From CAVPJW01 sp963705525 (GTDB lineage: Bacteria > Acidobacteriota > Vicinamibacteria > Vicinamibacterales > CAVPJW01), in contig CAVPJW010000007.1 of assembly GCA_963705525.1 (NCBI GenBank), forward strand, positions 62,001 through 126,000: a stretch of DNA of 64,000 nt, in the 5' to 3' direction. The position numbers and the translations under genes are program-made. Each line of letters starts with the position of its first letter. The stretch's first letter is position 1. Below are positions 34,508 through 43,498 of this stretch, piece after piece. A model generated the notes under the pieces. The model was not told where the DNA came from. It saw only the letters and a list, made by a program, of their open reading frames with translations, and did not search any database.

Positions 34508-35767
34508 ATGAAGTACCAACATCGGGTTCTGGGTCTATTGGCGCTCCTGTCCATCATCACGTATCTGGACCGCGTGTGCATTGGCGTCGCCGGACCACGG
34601 ATGCAGGACAGCCTGCACATCAGTCCTCAGGCCTGGGGCTGGGTGACGAGCGTCTTCTATCTGTCCTATGGCGCATTCGAAATTCCCACCGGCGCGCTGG
34701 GAGATCGCATCGGCCCGCGACGGGTGCTGACCAGGATCGTCCTGTGGTGGTCGGCATTCACGTCGTTGACCGGTGTCGTGTCGAGCTATTGGCTTCTGCT
34801 CGTAGTCCGGTTCTGCTTTGGGATGGGAGAGGCCGGCGCATATCCAAACGCGTCCACGGTGATGGCGCGATGGATTCCGGCACGGAACCGCGCGCGCGCC
34901 TGGGGGATTGTCTGGATGACCAGCCAGATCGGCGCGGCCATTTCTCCGCTCCTCGTCGTGCCCATCCAGGCGCGCTACGGCTGGCGGGCGTCGTTCTATC
35001 TTTTCGGATTCCTCGGCGTCGTCTGGGCCGGGATCTGGTACGCCTGGTTTCGCGACACGCCCGCCGAGAAGACCGGTGTGACGGCCGCCGAAGTTCAGGA
35101 GCTCGGCGCAGAGCCATTCGTCAGTCACGGCGGAATGCCCTGGGGTCGAGCTTTTCGGAGCGCCGCGCTCTGGCGGATCGCGGGCATCGGGGCGAGCTAT
35201 GTCTACGTGATCGCGTTCTTCCAATCCTGGCTGCAGACCTATCTGGTCAGGGGGCACGGATACACGGAAGCCGCGCTGGTGCTGTCGTCGCTGCCGTACG
35301 TCGTGGGCGGCTGCGCGAACGGCCTCGGGGGGCTCGCCGGCGACTTCCTGGTGCATCGATTTGGCCTGAGGACGGGCCGCCGTGCGCTTGGCGCCTGCGG
35401 ACTCAGCATGGCGGCGATCTTCATGGCGGCGACGATTCTGACGACCAGCGGCGCCTGGGCGCTCGTGTTTCTATCGCTCGCGTATGCCGGCATCATGGCG
35501 CAGCAGCCCAGCCTGTGCGCGCTTTGTCTCGATGTCGGCAGGAAAAATGCCGGGGCCGTGTTTGGTTTCATGAACACGGCGGCCAACGCGGCCTCGGCGA
35601 TCTCCTCGATTGCGTTCGGATACCTGGCAACGATCTTCGGCAACTACAACGCGCCGTTCATCCCGATGGTGGCCTTCCTCGCTGTCGGAACGTGGCTCTG
35701 GTTGGCCGTCGATCCAACGCGTCAGCTGTTCGAGGAAACCGCGGAAACGGGCGCTATTCAGTCTTGA
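34508..35767 (+). CDS. MFS transporter, anion:cation symporter (ACS)-like
   Basis: 419 aa from the ATG at 34508; a GTG four codons upstream is possible. Twelve hydrophobic segments are seen. The A-like motif GDRIGPRRVLTRI (residues about 65-77) and IITYLDRVCIGVAGPRMQ at the N-terminus are those of the ACS family, which takes up organic anions such as hexuronates, galactonate or phthalate. Its position after the M20 enzyme suggests uptake of a ureido or acyl-amino acid. Its end overlaps the convergent ADOP gene by 14 bp. Confidence 0.88.
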   Translation: MKYQHRVLGLLALLSIITYLDRVCIGVAGPRMQDSLHISPQAWGWVTSVFYLSYGAFEIPTGALGDRIGPRRVLTRIVLWWSAFTSLTGVVSSYWLLLVVRFCFGMGEAGAYPNASTVMARWIPARNRARAWGIVWMTSQIGAAISPLLVVPIQARYGWRASFYLFGFLGVVWAGIWYAWFRDTPAEKTGVTAAEVQELGAEPFVSHGGMPWGRAFRSAALWRIAGIGASYVYVIAFFQSWLQTYLVRGHGYTEAALVLSSLPYVVGGCANGLGGLAGDFLVHRFGLRTGRRALGACGLSMAAIFMAATILTTSGAWALVFLSLAYAGIMAQQPSLCALCLDVGRKNAGAVFGFMNTAANAASAISSIAFGYLATIFGNYNAPFIPMVAFLAVGTWLWLAVDPTRQLFEETAETGAIQS

Positions 35768-38198
35768 GACCCAGGCTGTCGAATCTCAGGGCACGGATGG
35801 TTGGAACCGCGCATGCGGCGAACGACGCGATCGCCACGATGAGGGACACCTGTCCGAACGTCGCGGCGTCACCGGCCGTGACGCCGAAGAGCATCGAAGA
35901 CACGAGCTGCATCAGACCGATGGCCATCAGAAGCCCCAATAGAAGACCGATGATCACCCACCGCGCTCCCTGACCCATCACCAGCCGCACGATATTCGAC
36001 CGGCGTGCGCCGAGCGCCACGCGAATGCCGATCTCGCGTGCTCGCTGGCTCACCGAGTACATGATGACGGCATAGATCCCCGTCAGTGCGAGCACGAGCG
36101 CAGCGGCGGCGAATGCTCCCATGAGCGACACATTGAACCGCCGCGGCGCCACCGAATCCCGCAGGTACTGATCCCAGGGTCTGACCTGAGACGCGACGAC
36201 GTCAGAATCGACGCGGCGCACTTCTCTGGCGAGGCTCACAGAGAGGTTCATGGGATCGCTTGTCGTACGCACGATCCAGAACATGTTCGAGGCGGCGGCG
36301 CCGACGTTGTCGGCGTGGATCTGCGGATAGGTCAGATACAAATCCCATGTCGGCTCCCCATCCAACGTCACCTGCTGCACGTCCCCGACAACCCCGATGA
36401 TTTCAACCGGTCTCGGCGGCCCGTCGTTGTCGTCCACCAGGAGGCGTGCGCCGATCGGTTCGAGTCCGTGGAGCCAATGTCGAGCGAGTTCCTCGTTCAC
36501 GACCGCGACGGCCCGCGTCTTGTCCGTGTCGCTCTCCGAGAACGTGCGTCCGCGTGTGAGCGCGATGCGCGCCGTTTCGAAGTACCCCGGCGTCACCGTG
36601 CGGAAGAGCGCGACTGGCACGCGCTCCCGTTCGATGGGTCTCCCCTCGACCGTGAACGGAACGCGTGACGACAGGCCGCTCAAGGGGAGCAGCGAGATCG
36701 CGGCCGCATGTGTGACGGTCGGGAGCGACGACAGCCGCTCCGTGAGTGCTCGCTGGAACGTGACGATCGCGTCTCGATCGCCAAATCGCGTCGCGGGCAG
36801 CGTGAGGCGCGCCGACAGAACCCGCGTCGGATCGAATCCCGGCGCGACCGCCTGCACATTCGCGAAGCTCTTCGCCAACATCGTCATCACGATGAGGAGA
36901 ACGACGGCGAGCGCGACCTCGGCGCTGACAAGCGCACCACGAGTGCGCTGACCCCTGCCTGTCGTGCCTCGGCCGCTCCCCTGGAGCGCGTCCCGCACGT
37001 CCACGCTCGCCGCCATGAACGCGGGAACGACGCCGAAGAGCACACCCGTGAGCAAAGACAGCGCCAGCGAGAACATCAACATACCGGCATCGACTCGGAT
37101 TTCGCCGGCTCGAGGCAACTCCGTTGGCGCCAGCGCCACAAGTGCCACCACCCCCCATCGGGCGACCAGCGCGCCGACGACACCGCCTGAGACGCCGACC
37201 AGCAGTGCCTCGACCAGGACCTGCCGAACGACATTCGCGCGTGACGATCCGAGCGCCAGCTGCACGGCAAGCTCCCTTCGCCGGCTCGCCGCTCTTGTCA
37301 GCATCAGATTCGCGAGGTTGGCGCACGCGATGAGCAGGACAGCCCCCACCGCGGCAAGCACCGTGAGCAGGGCCGTGCGGAACGGTCCCGCAATGCCATC
37401 GATGACGGCGAGCATGCGGACACCACGCTTTCGCGCGTTCTCGACGGGAAACTGCGTCTGCAGTCGGCGTGCGATGGACGTCAGCTCGCCCGCCGCCTGC
37501 GGCAGCGATACGCCCGCGGCGACCCGGCCGACTCCATGGATGAAATTCAGCGAATTGCGTGCGTCGCGTCTCGAGTCGCGATCGGGCGCGAACGGGAGCA
37601 CGAACTCGACGTCGTGAATCGGCATGGCAAAGCCAGCAGCCAGGACACCCACCACGGTGTACGTCTCGCCGTTCAGCCGGATCGCGCGGCCGACAATGGT
37701 CCGGTCGCCGCCAAATCGCCGGATCCAGAGGGGTTCGGCGAGGACCACGACATGCTCCGCCCCGGGTCGCTCGTCGCCAGGCTGCAGCAAGCGGCCGATT
37801 CGCGCCTGGGCTCCCAGTACGTCGAAGAGGTTTCCGGTGGCCCGCATGCCTTGCACGCGTTCGGCCGCCGCCTCGTCGCTCAGATTCGCGCCGTACGCGA
37901 AGAACCCCGCGAAGCCTGACAGTGTCCGGGTCGAATCGCGATAGTCGATGAAGTCCGGCACGTTGAAGGGCGTCCGATCGCGGCCGGGCTGATCGGACCA
38001 GATCCAGAACACCTGTTCGACGTGGCGATATGGCAGCTGTCGGAGCAGGACGCCATACACGACGCTGAAAATCGCCGTGGTCGCGCCGACAGTCAACGCG
38101 ACGGTAACGACGGCACCGAGCGTAAACGCCGGCGTTTTGCGAAGGGTCCGCACGCCGTAGCCAACGTCACAGAAGAGGCTCGACAAGAAACGGATCAT
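35754..38198 (-). CDS. ABC transporter permease, ADOP/MacB-FtsX type, short form
   Basis: 814 aa. Two FtsX-type units are present (GVRTLRKTPAFTLGAVVTVAL, RRRELAVQLALGSSRANVV, RAREIGIRVALGARRSNIV), with eight membrane segments. The ADOP N-terminal extension found in the paralogue at 30436 is missing, so this is the plain form. Its ATG overlaps the stop of the molybdoenzyme gene by four bases (ATGA), so the two are probably co-translated. A permease coupled to a molybdoenzyme is unusual. No PadR regulator adjoins it. Confidence 0.9.
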   Translation of the reverse strand: MIRFLSSLFCDVGYGVRTLRKTPAFTLGAVVTVALTVGATTAIFSVVYGVLLRQLPYRHVEQVFWIWSDQPGRDRTPFNVPDFIDYRDSTRTLSGFAGFFAYGANLSDEAAAERVQGMRATGNLFDVLGAQARIGRLLQPGDERPGAEHVVVLAEPLWIRRFGGDRTIVGRAIRLNGETYTVVGVLAAGFAMPIHDVEFVLPFAPDRDSRRDARNSLNFIHGVGRVAAGVSLPQAAGELTSIARRLQTQFPVENARKRGVRMLAVIDGIAGPFRTALLTVLAAVGAVLLIACANLANLMLTRAASRRRELAVQLALGSSRANVVRQVLVEALLVGVSGGVVGALVARWGVVALVALAPTELPRAGEIRVDAGMLMFSLALSLLTGVLFGVVPAFMAASVDVRDALQGSGRGTTGRGQRTRGALVSAEVALAVVLLIVMTMLAKSFANVQAVAPGFDPTRVLSARLTLPATRFGDRDAIVTFQRALTERLSSLPTVTHAAAISLLPLSGLSSRVPFTVEGRPIERERVPVALFRTVTPGYFETARIALTRGRTFSESDTDKTRAVAVVNEELARHWLHGLEPIGARLLVDDNDGPPRPVEIIGVVGDVQQVTLDGEPTWDLYLTYPQIHADNVGAAASNMFWIVRTTSDPMNLSVSLAREVRRVDSDVVASQVRPWDQYLRDSVAPRRFNVSLMGAFAAAALVLALTGIYAVIMYSVSQRAREIGIRVALGARRSNIVRLVMGQGARWVIIGLLLGLLMAIGLMQLVSSMLFGVTAGDAATFGQVSLIVAIASFAACAVPTIRALRFDSLGLKTE

Positions 38199-40273
38199 GA
38201 CGACTTGTCAACCCGAACACGGTTGTCGTGATACACGGCGCCGCCGCCCATGTCCGAATCGCGCTCGTCGACCGTGGCGTTGACGGTCGTACCGCCTTTC
38301 ACGTCGCGCGGCCAATGTCCTTTCGTGCTCGCGACGACGCCGGGGCGAATCCGATCGCTCACGTCGGCGATCGCCACAAACGATCCCCGTGCGTTGGCAA
38401 CGCGCACCTCGTCGCCCGCACCAATGCTTCGCGGCGCGGCATCGTCGGGATGGATCAGGAGCGCCGGCCTACCCGACCGCTGTCGCTGTCTGGGAACGTT
38501 GGCGAAAATAGAATTCAAAAAGTAATGACTTGCCGGCGTGACGAGCGCGAGAGGATATTCGTGAGCCAGCGTCGTGTCGTGGTGCGCCGCTTCGTACGAG
38601 GGGGTGTAGCCGGCGACTGGATCCAGTCCCGCCTTGGCCATCCGATCGGAGACGAACTCCACCTTGCCCGAAGGAGTCGGAAATGAAGTCGCGAATGGCA
38701 CGAACGGAACCGGATAGTTCAGGCGGATGGAGCCCCGCGCCTTCAGCGCCTCGAGCGTAATGCCATCGAGCGAGGGATGCCCGCTCTCGAGAATCTGCCG
38801 CGCGATCGTCTCGTCGCTCTCATACAACGCCGGCTCGTCGAGGCCCATTTTTCGCGCGAGGCGCCGGAAGATTTCCGAGGTGGATAGGCAATCGCCGGGA
38901 GGCGGGACAGCGGGCTCATTCCAGGCGAGATACAAATGCCCGTATGCGATCAGCAGATCGCTCTGCTCGATCTGCATCGCCGCCGGCAGCACGATGTCCG
39001 CGAAGCGTGCCGTGTCCGTTAGAAAGTGCTCGACGACGACCGTGAAGAGATCGTCGCGCGCCAGGCCGCGAAGGACTTTCGCCTGATGCGGAATGCTGAC
39101 CGCGGGATTGCTGGCGTACACGAAGAGCGCTTTGATCGGTGGGTTGTTGAGCTCGAGCAGGCCTGCGCCGAGTCGCGTCATACTCAGGACGCGTGTCTCC
39201 CGTGAACTGAGGTCGTCGCGCCATAGACCGGCCCAATTCAGACCAAAGAAGCCGCGCGTGTCGTAATGGACGCCGCCCCCCGGGTAGCGCCAGTCACCGG
39301 TGACACCGGGAATGCACGTGATCGTCCGCACGGCCATGCCCCCGCCGCCGTGTCGTTGAATGCCGATGCCGATGCGGATGCCGGTCGGGCGGGTCTCGGC
39401 CAATCGCTTCCCGAGCTCGACGATGGATTCGGCCGGAAGTCCGGTGATCTGAGCGGCGCGCGATGGCGGAAACTCGAGGATCCGCGCGCGAAAGCCGTCC
39501 CAGCCGATGGTGTGATCGCCGATGAATTCCCGATCTTCTCCACTCTCGGTCAACACCACATGCAGCACGCCAAGGGCGAGTGCGGCATCTGTTCCTGGAA
39601 TCGGCGCAAGATGCCAGTCGCTCGCCGCAGCGGTCCGCGTTCGAATCGGATCGATAGCGACGATCAATGCGCCGTTCCTGCGCGCTTCGCGGATGGGCCG
39701 CCACAAATGTGGATGCGTGGACAGCACGTTGGCGCCCCAGAGCACGATCAGCTTTGAGAACCTGAACGTCTCCGGATCCATTCCGACGCGGTTGTCACCC
39801 AGCGTGTAGCCGGTGCCGAATCCGCCCGCGATCGTACAGATCGTCTGCACATGACGCGACGCGCCGAGCACGTTCCAGAACCGGTGTCCCGCACCATACG
39901 CGCCCTGAATCAGGCCCATGTTGCCGCTCCCGAGATACGGCCAGATCGCCTCGGCGCCGTCGGTCTCGATCACGTCGCGCAGCCGCGCCGCGACGGTCTC
40001 GAGCGCTTCGTCCCACGAGATGCAGATGAACTCACCGCTGCCCTTCGGTCCGACCCGGCGCATGGGATGCAGAATGCGTTCAGGCGAACGCGCGTAGTCC
40101 AGATAGTCCGCCACCTTGTTGCACAGCGCTCCACGGGTATACGGGTGATCGGGATCGCCGCGAAGCGCGACCGGCTGGCCTTGCTTCACGGTGACGATCC
40201 AGCTGCACGTGTCGGGGCAATCGAGCGGACACGCGCCGCGGATGTCGCGAGTTTCAGGTTCAAGAATCGTCAT
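38195..40273 (-). CDS. Molybdopterin oxidoreductase, DMSO-reductase superfamily, with [4Fe-4S] site
   Basis: 692 aa from the ATG at 40273; a TTG three codons upstream is less likely. The N-terminal cluster motif is CPLDCPDTC with a fourth Cys in GALCNK (about residues 15, 19, 23 and 51 from this start). Then come the family blocks ISWDEALETVAARL, YLGSGNMGLIQGAYG, VLWGANVLSTHPHLW, DPIRTRTAAASDWHL and PGTDAALALGVLHV, and the C-terminal barrel (ASHYFLNSIFANVPR, IHPDDA, GDEVRVANARG). No Tat signal is seen, so it is probably cytoplasmic. The likely cofactor is bis-MGD and the substrate is unknown. The downstream ADOP permease overlaps it. Confidence 0.88.
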   Translation of the reverse strand: MTILEPETRDIRGACPLDCPDTCSWIVTVKQGQPVALRGDPDHPYTRGALCNKVADYLDYARSPERILHPMRRVGPKGSGEFICISWDEALETVAARLRDVIETDGAEAIWPYLGSGNMGLIQGAYGAGHRFWNVLGASRHVQTICTIAGGFGTGYTLGDNRVGMDPETFRFSKLIVLWGANVLSTHPHLWRPIREARRNGALIVAIDPIRTRTAAASDWHLAPIPGTDAALALGVLHVVLTESGEDREFIGDHTIGWDGFRARILEFPPSRAAQITGLPAESIVELGKRLAETRPTGIRIGIGIQRHGGGGMAVRTITCIPGVTGDWRYPGGGVHYDTRGFFGLNWAGLWRDDLSSRETRVLSMTRLGAGLLELNNPPIKALFVYASNPAVSIPHQAKVLRGLARDDLFTVVVEHFLTDTARFADIVLPAAMQIEQSDLLIAYGHLYLAWNEPAVPPPGDCLSTSEIFRRLARKMGLDEPALYESDETIARQILESGHPSLDGITLEALKARGSIRLNYPVPFVPFATSFPTPSGKVEFVSDRMAKAGLDPVAGYTPSYEAAHHDTTLAHEYPLALVTPASHYFLNSIFANVPRQRQRSGRPALLIHPDDAAPRSIGAGDEVRVANARGSFVAIADVSDRIRPGVVASTKGHWPRDVKGGTTVNATVDERDSDMGGGAVYHDNRVRVDKSS

Positions 40274-40319
40274 CTTCGACAAGCGTCGGTCCAGTCGATG
40301 GAATATGGAAGCTGTCCAC

Positions 40320-41072
40320 TCAGCGTGCCGGCTCGGGCGTCACGTTCACGAGCATGTTCGGCCGAAGATTGAGCGTCTCGACGGTCATCTTGGAGATCAA
40401 GCTGTTCACTTTGTCCGGGAGCGCCTGATCAGCCCGCTCGTCGAGAATGGCCGCCAGGGTTGCGCGCGGACGAAGGCGGATGTAGCGCGGCGTATCGCCG
40501 CCCACAACCATTCGATACCAAAGCATTTCTCCCTGCGATCTTGATTGCTCCGCGGCGAGCGCTGCCTCGAAAGCCTTGCCCGCCCCCTGGGTCAGTTCCA
40601 CCGTCACGTACTCAGCTCGGAGAGTCGGCGTCGGCACACCATTGCCCCGCGACAGCGTCGGCAGGAATTCGTAGATCCCGTTTCCCAGGAACTGGGCGTG
40701 TGGCAGCACGTTGATGAGGTTGTCCCGCTCGTCTTCGGCTGGCGATACCGGGTTGCCCAGTTCGTCGGCCGTATGTCCGAACGTCGCATAGATGATCCAC
40801 CGCTGCCGTTCAGTCGATGCCCAGACCGAATAGCTGTACCAGTTGAACGTGTCCTTGACCTGGCGGTGCCACTCGAGGTGGCGCACGTACCCGGCCTCCC
40901 AGTCGACCGAATGGCCGTCAAGCGCACGCATGATCGCGATGCGCGCGTAGGGTCCGCGGGCGGCCTGAACAGCGGGGCCGGCGCCGGTCTGGGGTTGGGA
41001 CATGACGCGAGCGGGAAGCGTCGCGCCTATCAAAAGCACAGCACCGAGTCGTCCAAGCCAACGAAGCTTCAT
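40320..41072 (-). CDS. Secreted protein of unknown function
   Basis: 250 aa with a signal peptide ending at ARVMSQ. The mature part shows YARIAIMRALDGHSVDWEAG, WASTERQRWIIYATFGHTAD and VELTQGAGKAFEAALAAEQ, resembling dimeric alpha-beta-barrel (ABM/NIPSNAP-type) strands and helices in periodicity only. No conserved cysteines or metal motif is apparent. It lies 46 bp upstream of the molybdoenzyme on the same strand and could be part of the same transcript. Confidence 0.65.
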   Translation of the reverse strand: MKLRWLGRLGAVLLIGATLPARVMSQPQTGAGPAVQAARGPYARIAIMRALDGHSVDWEAGYVRHLEWHRQVKDTFNWYSYSVWASTERQRWIIYATFGHTADELGNPVSPAEDERDNLINVLPHAQFLGNGIYEFLPTLSRGNGVPTPTLRAEYVTVELTQGAGKAFEAALAAEQSRSQGEMLWYRMVVGGDTPRYIRLRPRATLAAILDERADQALPDKVNSLISKMTVETLNLRPNMLVNVTPEPAR

Positions 41073-41251
41073 GAAATCTCCTCCTGCGGCATGGCATCAG
41101 TCGCGACCTTCCAGTTGTAATTCACGGCACCCTGACAGGCATCCTAGCGGACGAGGACACGTCGATTTGCGACAGAGATCCGTCGAAATCCGTCAATCCC
41201 GCTCGTTCCGCTTGCGAAGACATTCAGCCGGGCGGCATAGTGGGTGGACGC

Positions 41252-42253
41252 ATGGCCCCCACGCGCAGGAAGCCTGCCTCCGGCCGCCACTCCTCGAGCC
41301 GCCGGATCATCGTTCTTGTCGTGCCTCCGATCGATGAACTCGATCTGGTCGGACCGCTTCAAGTCTTCAATTCCGTCAATCGTCTGGCGGGCAGGACGAT
41401 TTACACGATTGAGGTCGTCACGAACGCGGATCGTCTGACGGTCGAAGGCGAGGGTGGAATCCTGACGTTCATGGCCCGCCATCACTTCAAGAAGGTCGAA
41501 GGCGTGTGCGATTCCGTGCTCCTGGTCTGCGGGATCGGCACTCGATCCGTGCGGGATGCGGCGCTGTCTGCGTGGCTGAAGAAAATGGCCGCGGAGGTGC
41601 GGCGGCTGGGTGCGGTCTGTGCAGGCGCGCTTCTGCTCGCAGAGGCCGGGCTACTCAACGGGCGCCGGGCAACCGCGCACTGGAAATTCGGCCGCGAGCT
41701 GGCTATGCGCTATCCCGACGTGCGCGTCGAGCACGACCCCCTCTGGGTCAAGGACGGGAACATCTATACGTCGGCCGGCCTCTCCGCGGGGATCGATCTC
41801 GCGCTCGCGTGGGTGGAGGAAGACTGCGGGGCCGCGCTCGCGCACGAAGCGGCCCGCGAGCTGGTGCTGTTTCTGCGGCGGCCGGGCGGACAGCCGCAAG
41901 TGAGCATCTCGCTCGCCTCTCAGGCGTCCGAGATGGCGTCGATCCGCGAGCTGCAGATCTGGATTGCCGAGCATCTCGACGCGAGACTGTCGGTCGAAGA
42001 CCTCGCAGATCGGATGGCGATGAGCGTGCGAAACTTCGAGCGCGTGTTCACGCGAGAGGTGGGCACGACGCCGTCGCAATACGTGCTGCAGATGCGTGTG
42101 GAAGCGGCGCGTCGCCTGCTCGAACGGACGAATGGGGGCCTCAAGTCGGTGGCCTCGGCCGCCGGATTCGGCGGCGTCGACGTGATGCGGCGCGCGTTCG
42201 TCCGGCTGCTGGGGATCACGCCGCGCCGCTATCGCGAGCTCGCCGAGCACTGA
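41252..42253 (+). CDS. GlxA-family transcriptional regulator (DJ-1/PfpI plus AraC HTH)
   Basis: 333 aa from the ATG at 41252; a GTG four codons upstream is also possible. Residues 25-200 form a DJ-1/PfpI amidotransferase-like domain (PPIDELDLVGPLQVF, LGAVCAGALLLAEAGLL, RRATAHWKF) with the Cys of the nucleophile-elbow position. Residues 225-330 carry the AraC-type double HTH (LADRMAMSVRNFERVFTREV, SQYVLQMRVEAARRLLER, GFGGVDVMRRAFVRLLGITP). It probably activates genes for catabolism of an amine or amide, as known relatives do. It is divergent from the secreted-protein/molybdoenzyme/ADOP run, across 179 bp. Confidence 0.9.
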   Translation: MAPTRRKPASGRHSSSRRIIVLVVPPIDELDLVGPLQVFNSVNRLAGRTIYTIEVVTNADRLTVEGEGGILTFMARHHFKKVEGVCDSVLLVCGIGTRSVRDAALSAWLKKMAAEVRRLGAVCAGALLLAEAGLLNGRRATAHWKFGRELAMRYPDVRVEHDPLWVKDGNIYTSAGLSAGIDLALAWVEEDCGAALAHEAARELVLFLRRPGGQPQVSISLASQASEMASIRELQIWIAEHLDARLSVEDLADRMAMSVRNFERVFTREVGTTPSQYVLQMRVEAARRLLERTNGGLKSVASAAGFGGVDVMRRAFVRLLGITPRRYRELAEH

Positions 42254-42264
42254 GGCCCGGCACG

Positions 42265-42831
42265 CTACTTCTTGTTGTACTTCTCCATCATCTGCTTCAA
42301 CATTTCCTGAGGCGTCTTCTTCGTCCTGATCATCTCCTGCACCATCTCTGTGGACGGCGGCACGATCTGGTTCGCGCGCAGATAGCCGACGACGTTGCCG
42401 TAGATTTCGTTGTTGTGAACAGTGGTATGCAGGAATGCTCTGACCATATCAGCCGAGGCCAGAATCTTCTGATCGTCGAGTGCTGCAAACGCCGCATCGC
42501 AGTACTCGAATGATTCCCTCAGGCTCTTGACGATCTCGTCTTTGGTCTTGAGCAGCGCGACCTTTTCCTTCGGCACCGGATTGGTCTCGCCTTTCAGGAT
42601 TGCGCAATCCACGTAGTTCCGCTCGGTGGAGTGGTTGATCCACTGCCCGAAGTCCATTTGTTCGGGCGCGATTTTGAAGCCGTACTTTTCCGCCGGCATC
42701 ACTTCCGCCGCACCCTGCAGAAACAGCCGCACTGGCGTGTAGTAGCGATCAACGTTCACCGTCTTGAGGTTGTCGTCCGCGTGAACGGGCGCGGCCGCCA
42801 GCACCGCCATCAGTAAGAATGTCGTCCTCAT
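42265..42831 (-). CDS. Secreted DinB-like (DinB_2) putative metal-dependent protein
   Basis: 188 aa from the ATG at 42831, which has GGGAGG seven bases before it. A signal peptide ends at VHADD. The four-helix DinB pattern is present with three likely metal His: QWINHSTERNYVDC, and HTTVHNNEIYGNVVGYLR with two. The C-terminus is Lys/Met-rich. Members bind Zn or Ni and include thiol transferases. The export signal argues for a periplasmic role. It is convergent with the GlxA regulator (11 bp) and divergent from the cupin. Confidence 0.8.
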   Translation of the reverse strand: MRTTFLLMAVLAAAPVHADDNLKTVNVDRYYTPVRLFLQGAAEVMPAEKYGFKIAPEQMDFGQWINHSTERNYVDCAILKGETNPVPKEKVALLKTKDEIVKSLRESFEYCDAAFAALDDQKILASADMVRAFLHTTVHNNEIYGNVVGYLRANQIVPPSTEMVQEMIRTKKTPQEMLKQMMEKYNKK

Positions 42832-42852
42832 ATGGATGCCTCCCAAGAATTA

Positions 42853-42933
42853 GGTCCTGCGGGTACTGTAGGTCCTATGGGTCGTCCGGGTTCTCAAGAT
42901 CCTTCAGGTTCTCGAGGCCCTTCAGGTTCAGGA
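42853..42933. repeat. Exact 9-bp array, nine units of GGTYCTNNN
   Basis: Nine units keep an exact 9-bp step: GGTCCTGCG, GGTACTGTA, GGTCCTATG, GGTCGTCCG, GGTTCTCAA, GATCCTTCA, GGTTCTCGA, GGCCCTTCA, GGTTCAGGA. It lies between divergent genes. Read in the cupin frame it gives collagen-like Gly-Pro-X triplets, but the cupin starts downstream of it. Confidence 0.88.
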
Positions 42934-42975
42934 GCGGATATTATCTCGTCGGTCACCTGGCGCGGGAGGAGAAAC

Positions 42976-43413
42976 GTGAAAAAAGTCAGCGCTTTCTTGT
43001 CTGCATTTGTCTTCGCCGCGGCGAGCCCGCTGGTCCTCGCACAGCAAGCGCGGCATGGAGCGACTCCACTCGATAAAGTGAAATTCGTTATCGATGAGGA
43101 TGTGAGGTGCTTGTACTCTGCCGTGGAGCGCGGCGATCCTGAGACGGGTCCGTCGACGATGATCCTGAAGGCGCCGTCAGGATGTCTGGTGCCCTGGCAT
43201 TACCACACGGCCAGCGAGGAGTTGATGGTCGTGAGCGGGAGCGTTCGCACCGAGATGGAAGGAGCGTCAGCGACCATGCTCGGACCAGGGGGCTACGCCA
43301 CCATGGGGAGCAAACAGAAACACCAGTTCACCTGCGTAGAAAGAGCCGAATGCGTCATGTTCGTCACATTTGACGGCGTCTATGACATCCAGTGGGTGAA
43401 GGAAGGGAAATAG
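42976..43413 (+). CDS. Secreted small cupin-domain protein
   Basis: 145 aa. The start is the GTG at 42976, chosen because GGGAGGAG lies four bases before it and a signal peptide (AFLSAFVFAAASPLVLAQQ) follows at once. The cupin pattern PWHYHTASEELMVVSG carries two His and a Glu of the metal site, with GSKQKHQFTC as the second motif. Small single-domain cupins like this bind a metal ion and often act as dioxygenases or isomerases; no substrate is evident. The frame could extend upstream through the 9-bp array, which is not believed to be translated. Confidence 0.83.
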   Translation: MKKVSAFLSAFVFAAASPLVLAQQARHGATPLDKVKFVIDEDVRCLYSAVERGDPETGPSTMILKAPSGCLVPWHYHTASEELMVVSGSVRTEMEGASATMLGPGGYATMGSKQKHQFTCVERAECVMFVTFDGVYDIQWVKEGK

Positions 43414-43453
43414 GCTCCGAGGCTTCAGGCTACGGGCTTCAGGTTCGGGCTCG
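43413..43453. repeat. 7-bp array, GGCTTCA type
   Basis: GGCTTC-like units start at 43413, 43421, 43428, 43435, 43442 and 43448, mostly 7 bp apart. The first overlaps the cupin stop codon. The unit is the same as in the array at 19082. Confidence 0.7.
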
Positions 43454-43481
43454 TATAACGGTCCGCACTCCTGCTCGCCCG

Positions 43482-43487
43482 TATAAT
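43482..43487 (+). promoter_or_regulatory. TATAAT box just before the kinase start
   Basis: GTATAATC with the box ending 11 bases before the GTG start at 43499 suggests a leaderless or very short-leader transcript. No good -35 sequence is seen. A weaker TATAAC lies at 43454. Confidence 0.45.
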
Positions 43488-43498
43488 CACCCACCAAC

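Noticed and set aside
42832..42975. Collagen-like Gly-Pro-X N-terminus of the cupin
   Set aside because: It is the translation of the 9-bp spacer array. A signal peptide and ribosome site place the true start at 42976.
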